Below are positions 42,704-52,530 of a stretch of DNA of 64,000 nucleotides, one piece after another. A model generated the notes under the pieces. That model saw only the letters and a program-made list of their open reading frames with translations, was not told the origin of the DNA and did no database searches. Source of the stretch: Achromobacter insuavis. GTDB taxonomy: Bacteria > Pseudomonadota > Gammaproteobacteria > Burkholderiales > Burkholderiaceae_B. The stretch is from contig NZ_CADIJR010000001.1 of the NCBI RefSeq assembly GCF_902859645.1, positions 310,001 to 374,000 of the forward strand, given 5' to 3'. The translations under genes were made by a program, and so were the position numbers. Every line of letters begins with the position of its first letter. The stretch's first letter is position 1.

Positions 42704-45700
42704 ATGAAGTTCACCGATCTGTTCGTCCGCCGGCCGGTGCTGGCGCTGGTGGTCAGCACGCTGCTGCTGTTGCTCGGGTTGCGCGCCCTGAGCGGCCTGC
42801 CGATCCGCCAGTACCCGCTGACCGAAAGCACCACCATCACCATCACCACGCAGTACCCGGGCGCCTCGCCCGACCTGATGCAGGGCTTCGTCACCCAGCC
42901 CATCGCGCAATCCGTCGCCACCGTCGAGGGCATCGACTACCTGTCGTCGTCCTCGACCCAGGGGCGCAGCGTGATCACGGTGCGCATGAAGCTCAATGCC
43001 GATTCCAACAAGGCCATGACCGAGGTCATGGCCAAGGTCAACGAAGTCAAATACCGCCTGCCGCAGGACGCCTACGACCCGGTGTTGGTCAAGTCCGCCG
43101 GCGAGGCCACCGCCGTGGCCTACGTGGGGTTCTCCAGTTCCACCATGTCGCTGCCGGCGCTGACCGACTACCTGTCGCGCGTGGTGCAGCCGCAGCTGTC
43201 GTCCATCGACGGCGTGGCCAGCGTGGAGCTGTATGGCGGCCAGAAGCTGGCGATGCGCGTCTGGCTCGACCCCGACCGGCTGGCCGCGCGCGGCATCTCG
43301 GCCGGCGAACTGGCCGAGGCCCTGCGCCAGAACAACGTGCAGGCGGCGCCCGGCCAGGCCAAGGGCCTGTACGTGGTGTCCAACATCAAGGTCAACACCG
43401 ACCTGGTCAACGTGGCCGAGTTCCGCGACATGGTCATCAAGCGCGAGGGCGACGCCATCGTGCGCCTGGGTGACGTGGCCACGGTTGAACTGGGCGCGGC
43501 CTCGACCGACTCCAGCGGCCTGATGGATGGCGAGCCGGCCGTGTATTTCGGCCTGAACGCCACGCCGGTCGGCAACCCGCTGGTGATCGTCAAGCGCCTG
43601 AACGAACTGCTGCCCAACATCAAGCAGAACCTGCCGCCCGGCACCAGCGTGCAAGTGCCGTTCGAGCTGGCGCGCTTCATCAGCGCCTCGATCGACGGCG
43701 TGGTGCACACGCTGATGGAAGCCATCGTCATCGTGGTGGCGGTGATTTTCCTGTGCCTGGGCTCGCTGCGCGCGGTGCTGATCCCGGTGGTCACCATTCC
43801 GCTGTCGATGCTGGGCGGCGCGGCCATCATGGCGCTGTTCGGCTTCAGCGTGAACCTGCTGACGCTGCTGGCCATGGTGCTGGCCATCGGCCTGGTGGTG
43901 GACGACGCCATCGTGGTGGTCGAGAACGTGCACCGCCATATCGAGGAAGGCAAGTCGCCGGTGCGCGCGGCCCTGATCGGCGCGCGCGAAGTGGCCGGCC
44001 CGGTGATCGCCATGACCATCACGCTGGCTGCGGTGTACGCGCCGATCGGGCTGATGGGCGGGCTGACCGGTTCGCTGTTCAAGGAATTCGCCTTCACGCT
44101 GGCGGGGGCGGTGGTGGTGTCGGGCGTGATCGCGCTGACGCTGTCGCCGGTGATGAGTTCGTTCCTGCTCAACAGCCAGGTGTCCGAAGGCTGGATGGCG
44201 CGCCGCGCCGAGCATTTCTTCGGCCGCCTGGGCGAGGCCTACGGCCGGCTGCTGGATGTGTCGCTGCACCATCGCTGGGTCACCGGCCTGCTGGCGGTGG
44301 CGGTGATGGCCAGCCTGCCGTTCCTGTACAACGCCGCCCAGCGCGAGCTGGCGCCGGTCGAGGACCAGTCCACCGTGCTCACCGCGATCAAGTCGCCGCA
44401 GCACGCCAACATCGACTACGTCGAGAAATTCGGCAAGAAGTGGGACGACGTGATGGCGACGCTGCCCGAACAGAAGGGCCGCTGGCTGATCAACGGCTCG
44501 GACGGCGTGTCCAACAGCATCGGCGGCGTCGACTTCGTCGACTGGCACGAGCGCAAGCGCTCGGCCGACCAGATCCAGGCCGACATGCAGTCGATGGTCA
44601 ACCAGATCGAGGGCAGCAACATCTTCGCCTTCCAGCTGCCGCCGCTGCCCGGCTCGACCGGCGGCCTGCCGGTGCAGATGGTCATCATGAGCGCGGCCGA
44701 CTACCCGGTGGTCTACGAGGCCATGGAAAACCTGAAGCAGGCGGCGCGCGCCAGCGGCCTGTTCATGGTGGTCGACAGCGACCTGGACTACAACAACCCG
44801 GTGGTGCAGCTGAAGGTGGACCGCGCCAAGGCCAACAGCCTGGGCGTCACCATGAAGGCGGTGGGGGACACACTGGCGGTGCTGGTGGGCGAGAACTACA
44901 TCAACCGCTTCGGCATGGATGGCCGCTCGTACGACGTGATCCCGCAGAGCCTGCGCGAGCAGCGCATCTCGCCCGAATCGCTGGCGCGGTACTACGTCAA
45001 GAGCGCCAGCGGCGCGCAGGTGTCGCTGTCGAACATCGTGTCGGTGTCGATGGGCGTCGAGCCCAACAAGCTGACCCAGTTCAACCAGCTCAACGCCGCC
45101 ACCTTCCAGGCCATCCCGATGCCGGGCGTGACCATGGGCGACGCGGTGCAGTTCCTGACGCGCCAGGCGCAGCAGCTGCCGGCCGGCTTCAGCTATGACT
45201 GGCAATCGGACGCGCGCCAGTTCAGCCAGGAAGGTTCGGCGCTGATGATCACCTTCATCTTCGCCATCATCGTCATCTACCTGGTGCTGGCGGCGCAGTA
45301 CGAAAGCCTGCGCGACCCGTTCATCATCCTGGTGAGCGTGCCGCTGTCGATCTGCGGCGCGCTGATCCCGCTGGCGCTGGGCATGGCGACCATCAACATC
45401 TACACCCAGATCGGGCTGGTGACGCTGATCGGGCTGATCAGCAAGCACGGCATCCTGATGGTGGAGTTCGCCAACGAGATGCAGGTCAGCCACGGCCTGG
45501 ACCGGCGCAGCGCCATGGAGCACGCCGCCCGCATCCGCCTGCGCCCCATCCTGATGACCACCGCCGCCATGGTGGTGGGCCTGATTCCGCTGTTGTTCGC
45601 CAGCGGCGCCGGCGCCCACAGCCGCTACAGCCTGGGGCTGGTGATCGTGGTCGGCATGCTGGTCGGCACGCTCTTCACGCTGTTCGTGCTGCCCACCGTC

Positions 45701-45823
45701 TACACCGTGCTGGCGCGCGATCACCGCGCCGCCAACGACACGCCGCGCGCCCGCGAACTGGCGCAGGCGCAGGCCGAGGACGCGCCGCCGCTCGCGACGT
45801 CGCAGCCGGCCGCCACGCATTGA
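42704..45823 (+). CDS. RND efflux pump, HAE1 family
   Basis: 1039 residues with 12 helices. It begins MKFTDLFVRRPVLALVVSTL, with YPGASPDLMQGFVTQPIAQS in the first loop and LAIGLVVDDAIVVVENVHRH as the proton relay. The second half has TLIGLISKHGILMVEFANEM. It resembles the MexK/VexD-like branch rather than MexB or MexY. The gene follows the adaptor by 16 bases and precedes its channel by 8. Confidence 0.92.
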   Translation: MKFTDLFVRRPVLALVVSTLLLLLGLRALSGLPIRQYPLTESTTITITTQYPGASPDLMQGFVTQPIAQSVATVEGIDYLSSSSTQGRSVITVRMKLNADSNKAMTEVMAKVNEVKYRLPQDAYDPVLVKSAGEATAVAYVGFSSSTMSLPALTDYLSRVVQPQLSSIDGVASVELYGGQKLAMRVWLDPDRLAARGISAGELAEALRQNNVQAAPGQAKGLYVVSNIKVNTDLVNVAEFRDMVIKREGDAIVRLGDVATVELGAASTDSSGLMDGEPAVYFGLNATPVGNPLVIVKRLNELLPNIKQNLPPGTSVQVPFELARFISASIDGVVHTLMEAIVIVVAVIFLCLGSLRAVLIPVVTIPLSMLGGAAIMALFGFSVNLLTLLAMVLAIGLVVDDAIVVVENVHRHIEEGKSPVRAALIGAREVAGPVIAMTITLAAVYAPIGLMGGLTGSLFKEFAFTLAGAVVVSGVIALTLSPVMSSFLLNSQVSEGWMARRAEHFFGRLGEAYGRLLDVSLHHRWVTGLLAVAVMASLPFLYNAAQRELAPVEDQSTVLTAIKSPQHANIDYVEKFGKKWDDVMATLPEQKGRWLINGSDGVSNSIGGVDFVDWHERKRSADQIQADMQSMVNQIEGSNIFAFQLPPLPGSTGGLPVQMVIMSAADYPVVYEAMENLKQAARASGLFMVVDSDLDYNNPVVQLKVDRAKANSLGVTMKAVGDTLAVLVGENYINRFGMDGRSYDVIPQSLREQRISPESLARYYVKSASGAQVSLSNIVSVSMGVEPNKLTQFNQLNAATFQAIPMPGVTMGDAVQFLTRQAQQLPAGFSYDWQSDARQFSQEGSALMITFIFAIIVIYLVLAAQYESLRDPFIILVSVPLSICGALIPLALGMATINIYTQIGLVTLIGLISKHGILMVEFANEMQVSHGLDRRSAMEHAARIRLRPILMTTAAMVVGLIPLLFASGAGAHSRYSLGLVIVVGMLVGTLFTLFVLPTVYTVLARDHRAANDTPRARELAQAQAEDAPPLATSQPAATH

Positions 45824-45831
45824 GGAATCTC

Positions 45832-47262
45832 ATGAATCATCCCGACCTTTCCAAACGCCTGCGCCGCGGCGCCGCGGTGCTGCTGGCCGCGCTGGCCACC
45901 GCCGGCTGCGCCGTGGGCCCCGACTACCAGAAACCCCAGGCCGCGCCGGTGGCGCTGGCCAGCCCCGAGCAGGCGCTGTTCTCCACCGACCGGCTGCAGC
46001 AGGACTGGTGGAAGCAGCTGCAGGACCCGCAACTGGACCGGCTGATCACGCTGGCGCTGCAACGCAACCATGACATCCGTATCGCCCAGGCCCGCCTGGC
46101 CGAGTCGCGCGCGGTGCTGGACGAGAAGGAACTCGACCAGTTCCCCACCGTGACGCTGGGCGGGCGCTTCGAGCGCAGCCTGTCGCAGGCCAATCCCGGC
46201 GTGGCGGGCGAGCGCAACCTGGCCAAGAGTTATCGCGCCGGCTTCGACGCCGCCTGGGAGATCGACCTGTTTGGCCGCCTGCGCCGCGCGGCCGAGGGCG
46301 CGGCGGCGCGCAGCGAAGCCCAGGCCGCCGACCTGGCGCAGGCCCGCATCGTGGTGGTGGCCGAGGTGGCGCGCAACTACTTCGAGCTGCGCGGCGCCGA
46401 GCAACGCCTGGCGGTGGCGCGCGCCAACTTGGACAGCCAGCGCGACAGCCTGCGCGTGATCCAGGCCATGGTGTCGGCCGGCCGCGGCGACGAGGGCGAC
46501 CTGGCCAGCGCCCGCGCCGAACTCGAAACCGTGCAGGCCAGCGTGCCGCTGCAGGAAACCGCCCGGCGCCTGGCGCTGTACCGCCTGGCGGTGCTGGCCG
46601 GCCTGCGCCCGGTGGAACTGGGCGAACTGGACGCGGCCACGCCGCAGCCGCCGCTGGCGGCGCGCCTGCCGATCGGCGACGTCGGCGCCTTGCTGTCGCG
46701 CCGTCCCGACATCCGGGCGGCCGAGCGCAACATGGCGGCGGCCAATGCCGACGTGGGCGTGGCCACCGCCGAGCTGTATCCCCGCATCGACCTGGGCGGT
46801 TTCCTCGGCTTCGTGGCCTTGCGCGGGGCCGATTTCGGCAGCGCCTCCAGCCGCGCCTTCAGCGTGGCGCCCGGCGTCAACTGGCCGGCCTTCCACCTGC
46901 CGACCGCGCTGGCCCGCAAGCGCGCCGCCCAGGCGCGTTCGCAGGGCGAGGTGGCGCGCTATGAGCAGACCGTGCTGCAGGCGGTCGAGGAACTGGAGGG
47001 GGCGCTGACGCAGTACGGCCAGACCCAGCAGCGGCTCGGCAACCTGGCGCAGGCGGCCGGCCACAGCGGCCGCGCGGCGGAGCTGGCGCGCCTGCGCTAC
47101 CGTGAAGGCAGCGCGCCGTACCTGACGGTGCTGGACGCGCAGCGCACGCAACTGCGGGCGCAGGATGCGGTGGCGCAGGCCGAAACGGCTTCCTATACCA
47201 GCCTGGTCGCCCTCTACAAGGCGCTGGGCGGCGGCTGGGAGGCGCAATCCGTGGCACCATAG
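45832..47262 (+). CDS. RND outer-membrane channel lipoprotein (NodT/OprM family)
   Basis: 476 residues with lipobox ATAGC and Cys26. Channel hairpins include RNHDIRIAQARLAESRAVLD and RRPDIRAAERNMAAANADVG, with the ending ASYTSLVALYKALGGGWEAQ. The ATG at 45832 follows GAGGA; a start 12 bases earlier has no site. Third component of the second efflux system. Confidence 0.92.
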   Translation: MNHPDLSKRLRRGAAVLLAALATAGCAVGPDYQKPQAAPVALASPEQALFSTDRLQQDWWKQLQDPQLDRLITLALQRNHDIRIAQARLAESRAVLDEKELDQFPTVTLGGRFERSLSQANPGVAGERNLAKSYRAGFDAAWEIDLFGRLRRAAEGAAARSEAQAADLAQARIVVVAEVARNYFELRGAEQRLAVARANLDSQRDSLRVIQAMVSAGRGDEGDLASARAELETVQASVPLQETARRLALYRLAVLAGLRPVELGELDAATPQPPLAARLPIGDVGALLSRRPDIRAAERNMAAANADVGVATAELYPRIDLGGFLGFVALRGADFGSASSRAFSVAPGVNWPAFHLPTALARKRAAQARSQGEVARYEQTVLQAVEELEGALTQYGQTQQRLGNLAQAAGHSGRAAELARLRYREGSAPYLTVLDAQRTQLRAQDAVAQAETASYTSLVALYKALGGGWEAQSVAP

Positions 47263-47287
47263 GGGCTTGGCGCCTTTCCCACTTTCC

Positions 47288-47950
47288 ATGTCCGACGACA
47301 GCCTGTCCCATCCCATTTCCTGGCAACCGCACCAGCCGGCGGACCGCGTGCTCATGACGCTCAAGACGCGCGGCCCGCAGTCGGTCGCGGTCATCGCCAA
47401 GGCGCTCGACGTCACGGCCGAGGCGGTGCGCCAGCAGATGGCGCGCCTGCACGCGGACGGCCTGGTGGATTCGGAAAGCCGCAGCGCCGGGCGCGGCCGG
47501 CCCACGCAGATCTGGTTCCTGACCGATGCCGGCAACCGGCGCTTCCCCGACACGCACGCCGACATGACGGTGCAGATGATCAACGCCGTGCGCCAGGTGT
47601 TCGGCGACGATGGCGTGGACAAGCTGATCTCGGTGCGCGAGGCCGCCATGCTGGCCACCTACCGGCAGGCGCTGGAAGGCGCCAGCGATCTGCCGCAGCG
47701 GCTCGAATGCCTGGCGCGGGTGCGCTCGGCCGAGGGCTACATGGCCGAGATGCGCCGCGACGGCGACGACTTCCTGTTCATCGAGAACCACTGCCCCATC
47801 TGTGCGGCGGCCCAGGCCTGTATGGGCTTTTGCCGCAGCGAGCTGGAACTGTTCCGGCAGGTGCTGGGCGAGGGCGTGCGGGTCGAGCGCGAAGAGCACA
47901 TCCTGCTGGGCGCGCGCCGCTGCGCCTACCGCGTCAGCGCGCGCGCCTGA
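47288..47950 (+). CDS. SufR/DeoR-like helix-turn-helix regulator with Cys cluster
   Basis: 220 residues. A winged helix (about 18-82: RVLMTLKTRGPQSVAVIAKA, VTAEAVRQQMARLHADGLVD) is followed by a dimer domain and a Cys-rich end. Cys169, Cys172, Cys178, Cys182 (NHCPICAAAQACMGFC) and Cys212 (GARRCAYRV) resemble the iron-sulfur ligands of SufR-type regulators. It lies 25 bases after the channel gene, so it belongs to the efflux operon. It may control the pump in response to redox stress or iron. The Fe-S assignment is inference. Confidence 0.83.
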   Translation: MSDDSLSHPISWQPHQPADRVLMTLKTRGPQSVAVIAKALDVTAEAVRQQMARLHADGLVDSESRSAGRGRPTQIWFLTDAGNRRFPDTHADMTVQMINAVRQVFGDDGVDKLISVREAAMLATYRQALEGASDLPQRLECLARVRSAEGYMAEMRRDGDDFLFIENHCPICAAAQACMGFCRSELELFRQVLGEGVRVEREEHILLGARRCAYRVSARA

Positions 47951-47998
47951 CCCGCCAGGGCGGCGCGTCCCGCATCACCGCCCAATGGCCCGGTGGCG

Positions 47999-49390
47999 TC
48001 AGGACGCTGGCGATGCGCCGTCGTCCCAGCCGCCCAGGGCCTTGTACAGATCCACCGCATTGACCAGCCGGCGCTGCTGCAGCCGGATGTATTCCTGCTC
48101 CGACTCGAACAGGCTGCGCTGGGCCTCCAGCATCTCCAGGTAGTTCGCCACCCCGCGCGCATAGCGCCGCTCGGCCAGCCGCTGGCGCTCGCGGTCGGCG
48201 TCGCGCACCTTGCGCTGGGCCTCGATCTGGTCGCGCAGCGCGTCGCGCGCCGACAGGGCGTCGGCCACGTCGCGGAACGCCGCCTGGATGCTGCCCTCGT
48301 ACTGCGCCACCGCGATGTGTTTGCGGGTCTCGGCCAGCGACAGGTTGGCGCGGTTGCGGCCGGCGTTGAAGATCGGCAGCGTCAGGCGCGGCGCGAAGCT
48401 CCAGCCGCCGGTGCCGCCGCTGAACAGGTCAGAGAAGCGGTCGGCGGTGGTGCCGATGTCCGTGGTCAGCTGCACCGACGGGAAGAACGCCGCGCGCGCC
48501 GCGCCGATGTCGGCGTTGGCCGCGCGCAGCGCCTGTTCCGCCTGGCGCAGGTCGGGGCGGCGCGTCAGCAGCTCGGACGGCAGGCCAGCCGCCAGCGGCG
48601 TCAGCGCCTGGCTTTCGAGCGGCGTCGCATCGACGCCGACCGGCAGGGTGAAGTCGCCCGCCAGCAGGCCCAGCGCATGCCGCGCCAGGCTGGCCTCGCG
48701 GGTCAGCTCGGCGCGCGTGGCGCGCGAGCTTTCCACCAGCATCTGCGCGGTGCGCAGGCCGATGGCGGTCTCCAGCCCGGCGTCATAACGGCGCTGGGTC
48801 AGCTTGAGCGAGGCCTCGCGCAGCGCCAGGGTGCTGTCGGTCAGGCGCAACTGCTCGGCCAGCGAACGCTGGTTGAAGTAGGCGGTGGCGGTTTCCGCCA
48901 CCAGCGCCAGCGTCGCGGCGCGGTGCGCCTCTTCGCTCGCCAGGTAGCGCGCCAACGCCGCATCCGACAGGCTCCGCACCCGGCCGAAGAAATCCAGCTC
49001 GAACGCGGTGATGCCGACCGCGGCGCGGTAGCGGTTGGCCACCGGCATGCGCGGCTGGCCCGGTTCGGCGGCGCGGCCGCGGCTGAATTCGCCGCTGGCG
49101 TCGATCGACGGCAGGCGTTCCGATTGCTGCACGCCATACAGCGCGCGCGCCTCCTCGATGCGCAGCGCCGCCACCCGCAGGTCGCGGTTGTTGGCCAGCG
49201 CGGCCGCGATCCAGGTCTGCAGCGCCGGGTCGTTGAAATAGGCGCGCCAGTCCGGCGGCGCGGCCGCCTGGCCGGGCTGCGCCGGCGTGTCGTACTGCGC
49301 CGGCACCGGCGCCGCGGGGCGCTCATGGGTGGGCGCCAGCGAGCAGCCGGACAGGGCCAGCGCCAGCAGGGTCATTGCCACGGGTTTCAT
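47999..49390 (-). CDS. oprZ: Outer-membrane channel of the AxyXY pump
   Basis: 463 residues with lipobox LALSGC and Cys16. TolC-like helices include NNRDLRVAALRIEEARALYG and RRPDLRQAEQALRAANADIG. It overlaps axyY by four bases and completes the adaptor-pump-channel order known for axyXY-oprZ of Achromobacter xylosoxidans. The name rests on that gene order and the AxyZ match; no alignment was possible here. Confidence 0.83.
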   Translation of the reverse strand: MKPVAMTLLALALSGCSLAPTHERPAAPVPAQYDTPAQPGQAAAPPDWRAYFNDPALQTWIAAALANNRDLRVAALRIEEARALYGVQQSERLPSIDASGEFSRGRAAEPGQPRMPVANRYRAAVGITAFELDFFGRVRSLSDAALARYLASEEAHRAATLALVAETATAYFNQRSLAEQLRLTDSTLALREASLKLTQRRYDAGLETAIGLRTAQMLVESSRATRAELTREASLARHALGLLAGDFTLPVGVDATPLESQALTPLAAGLPSELLTRRPDLRQAEQALRAANADIGAARAAFFPSVQLTTDIGTTADRFSDLFSGGTGGWSFAPRLTLPIFNAGRNRANLSLAETRKHIAVAQYEGSIQAAFRDVADALSARDALRDQIEAQRKVRDADRERQRLAERRYARGVANYLEMLEAQRSLFESEQEYIRLQQRRLVNAVDLYKALGGWDDGASPAS

Positions 49391-52300
49391 GGCGTCGTCT
49401 CCAGCGATTCGCGGCCCTCGGGGCGCGCGGGGCGGGCGCGCATGCCGACCATGCGCCCCACGATGAGAAAGAACAGCGGCACCAGGAACACCGCCAGCAC
49501 GGTCGCGGTGATGATCCCGCCCAGCACGCCGGTGCCGATGGCGGCCTGCGCGCCCGAGGCGGCGCCGCTGGCCAGCGCCAGCGGCAGCACGCCCACGCCG
49601 AACGCCAGCGAGGTCATCACGATCGGCCGCAGCCGCAGCCGCGCCGCTTCCAGCGTGGCCGACAGGACGCCCTGGCCGTCGCGCACCAGGTCCTTGGCCA
49701 CTTCCACGATCAGGATCGCGTTCTTGGCCGACAGGCCGATGGTGGCGATCAGGCCGACCTTGAAGTAGATGTCGTTGGGCATGCCGCGCACCGTCACGCC
49801 CAACAGCGCGCCGATCACGCCCAGCGGCACCACCAGGATCACCGCCAGCGGAATCGACCAGCTTTCATACAGCGCCGCCAGCGCCAGGAACACGATCAGC
49901 ACCGACAGCGCGAACAGCACCGGCGCCTGGTTGCCGGACAGCCGCTCTTCGTACGACTGGCCCGACCAGTCGAAGCCGATGCCGCGCGGCAGCTCGGCCG
50001 CCAGCGTTTCCATGGCGCGCATGGCCTCGCCGCTGCTGTGGCCCGGCGCCGCCGAGCCGTTGATGGTGAACGACGGGAAGCCGTTGTAGCGGTTCAGCTG
50101 CGGCGGGCCCATCGACCATTTCAGCGTGGCGAACGCCGACAGGGGCACCATCTGGCCCTGCAGGTTGCGCACGTGCAGGCGCGAGATGTCGTCCACGTCC
50201 ACGCGGCGCTTGCCGTCGGCCTGCACCGTCACGCGCCGCACCTGGCCGTTGAGCATGAAGTCGCCGATGTACTCCGAGCCATACATCACCGCCAGCGCGG
50301 TGTTGATCTCGTCGATCGGCACGCCCATGGCCTGCGCCTTGTCGCGGTCGACGCGCAATTGCAGTTGCGGCGCCTCTTCCTGGCCGGCGAACACCACTTC
50401 GGTCAGCGCGGGATGCTCGGCGGCCTTGGCCAGCAGCTTCTGGCGCGCCTGTGTCAGGGCTTCGTAGCCGAGGCCGCCGCGATCCTGCAGCCGGAAGTCG
50501 AAGCCCGAGGTCGAGCCCAGGTCCGGCAGCGGCGGCGAGTTGAGCGCGAACACCATCAGGTTCTTGCGATCCGCGAATGCCTTGTTGATGCGCTTGACCA
50601 CCGCATCGACGTGCAGCGAAGCGTCGCGCCGCTCCTGCCAGTCCTTGAGCGTGACGAAGAACATGGCGGAGTTCGGCCCGCTGCCGTACTGGCTGAAGCC
50701 GTTGACCGAGTACACGTACTGCACCGGCTCGTGCTCCATCATGTAGCGCTCGACGTCCTTGACCACCGCCATGGTCTCGGCCTGCGGCGAGCCCTGCGGC
50801 AGGATCACCATGGCCATGAAGCTGCCCTGGTCCTCGTCCGGCAGGAACGACGACGGCAGGCGCGCGAACAGCAGCGCCGCCACGCCGATCACCAGCGCGT
50901 AGGCCAGCCCGAAGCGCACCGGCCGCGCCAGCACGCCGGCCACGCGCGCCGTATAGCGCGTGGTCAGGCGCGCGAAGGCGCGGTTGAACCAGCCGAAGAA
51001 GCCGCGCTTCTCGTGGTGGCCCGCCGGGATCGGCTTGAGCAGGCTGGCGCACAGCGCCGGCGTCAGCGACAGCGCCAGGAAGGCCGAGAAGGCGATCGAC
51101 ACCGCCAGCGTCACGGCGAACTGGCGGTAGATGTTGCCCACCGCGCCGTCGAAGAACGCCATCGGCACGAACACCGACACCAGCACCACCGTGATGCCGA
51201 CGATGGCGCCGCTGATCTGGCCCATGGCCTTGACCGTGGCGTCATGCGGCGACAGGCCTTCCTCGGCCATGATGCGCTCGACGTTCTCGACCACCACGAT
51301 GGCGTCGTCCACCAGAATGCCGATGGCCAGCACCATGCCGAACATCGTCAGCACGTTGATCGAATAGCCCAGTCCCAGCATCACCCCCAGCGTGCCCAGC
51401 AGCGCCACCGGCACCACCAGCGTCGGGATCAGCGTGGCGCGCAGGTTCTGCATGAACAGGTACATCACGCAGAACACCAGCGCCACCGCCTCCAGCAGCG
51501 TCATCAGCACCTTCTTGATCGAGATCTCGACGAAGGTGGACGTTTCATACGGAATGTCCCAGCTCACGCCCGGCGGGAAGTACTGCGCCAGCTCGCGCAT
51601 GGTCTCGCGGATGCGGCGGGTGGTCTCGACCGCGTTCGAGCCGGGCGCCAGCTTGATGCCCAGGCCGGTGCCGGTCAGGCCGTTGACGCGCGACAGGTAC
51701 ATGTAGTCGGTGCCGCCCAGCTCCACCCGCGCCACGTCCTTCAGGCGCAGCGTGGCGCCGCCCGGCAGCGCCCGCAGTGGAATGTTGGCGAACTGCTCCG
51801 GCGTGTGCAGCGATTCCCCCGCCACGATGCTGGCGTTCAGCGGCGCGTCCTTCGGCACGGCCTGGTTGCCCAGTTCGCCGATGGTGACGCGCGCGTTGTG
51901 GCTGCGCAGGGCCGAGACGATGTCGCCCGGCGTCAGCGACAGGGCGGTGAGCTTGACCGGGTCGGGCCAGATGCGCATCGCGGCTTCCGCGCCGAACAGC
52001 TGCACCTTGCCCACGCCCTCGACCCGCCGCAGCGCCTGCAGCACGTTGGAGGCGGCCAGTTCGCCCAGCTGCATGTCGTCCAGGCTGCCGTCGGACTTCA
52101 GCGACACCACCAGCTGGATGTTGTCGGCCGCCTTTTCCACCCGCACGCCGTCGCGCCGCACCGATTCGGGCAGGCGCGGCTCGACCGCCTTCAGCCGGTT
52201 CTGTACTTCCACCGCCGCGATGTCGGGGTTGGTGCCCTGCTTGAAGGTCAGGTTGATGCTGGCCCAGCCGGTCGAATCGCTGCTGGACGAGGTGTACATC

Positions 52301-52524
52301 AGGCCCGGGGCGCCGTTCATCTCGCGTTCGATGATGGCGGTGACGGCTTCCTCGACCACCTTGGCCGAAGCGCCGGGATAGCTGGCGCCGATGTTGACGA
52401 CGGGCGGAGCGATGTCCGGATACTGCGCCACCGGCAGCGCGCGGATCGACAACAGGCCGACCAGCGCGATGAGCAGCGAGATCACCCACGCGAAAACGGG
52501 GCGATCGATAAAGAAACGCGCCAT
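49387..52524 (-). CDS. axyY: AxyY RND pump (MexY-like)
   Basis: 1045 residues with 12 helices. The start MARFFIDRPVFAWVISLLIA is shared with MexY and MexB, and LAIGILVDDAIVVVENVERI is the proton relay. GLIATIGLSAKNAILIVEVA lies in the second half. In Achromobacter AxyXY-OprZ exports aminoglycosides and some other drugs and underlies innate aminoglycoside resistance. It starts six bases after axyX. Regulation is expected from AxyZ, encoded divergently. Confidence 0.87.
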   Translation of the reverse strand: MARFFIDRPVFAWVISLLIALVGLLSIRALPVAQYPDIAPPVVNIGASYPGASAKVVEEAVTAIIEREMNGAPGLMYTSSSSDSTGWASINLTFKQGTNPDIAAVEVQNRLKAVEPRLPESVRRDGVRVEKAADNIQLVVSLKSDGSLDDMQLGELAASNVLQALRRVEGVGKVQLFGAEAAMRIWPDPVKLTALSLTPGDIVSALRSHNARVTIGELGNQAVPKDAPLNASIVAGESLHTPEQFANIPLRALPGGATLRLKDVARVELGGTDYMYLSRVNGLTGTGLGIKLAPGSNAVETTRRIRETMRELAQYFPPGVSWDIPYETSTFVEISIKKVLMTLLEAVALVFCVMYLFMQNLRATLIPTLVVPVALLGTLGVMLGLGYSINVLTMFGMVLAIGILVDDAIVVVENVERIMAEEGLSPHDATVKAMGQISGAIVGITVVLVSVFVPMAFFDGAVGNIYRQFAVTLAVSIAFSAFLALSLTPALCASLLKPIPAGHHEKRGFFGWFNRAFARLTTRYTARVAGVLARPVRFGLAYALVIGVAALLFARLPSSFLPDEDQGSFMAMVILPQGSPQAETMAVVKDVERYMMEHEPVQYVYSVNGFSQYGSGPNSAMFFVTLKDWQERRDASLHVDAVVKRINKAFADRKNLMVFALNSPPLPDLGSTSGFDFRLQDRGGLGYEALTQARQKLLAKAAEHPALTEVVFAGQEEAPQLQLRVDRDKAQAMGVPIDEINTALAVMYGSEYIGDFMLNGQVRRVTVQADGKRRVDVDDISRLHVRNLQGQMVPLSAFATLKWSMGPPQLNRYNGFPSFTINGSAAPGHSSGEAMRAMETLAAELPRGIGFDWSGQSYEERLSGNQAPVLFALSVLIVFLALAALYESWSIPLAVILVVPLGVIGALLGVTVRGMPNDIYFKVGLIATIGLSAKNAILIVEVAKDLVRDGQGVLSATLEAARLRLRPIVMTSLAFGVGVLPLALASGAASGAQAAIGTGVLGGIITATVLAVFLVPLFFLIVGRMVGMRARPARPEGRESLETTP

Positions 52525-52530
52525 GGCGGT

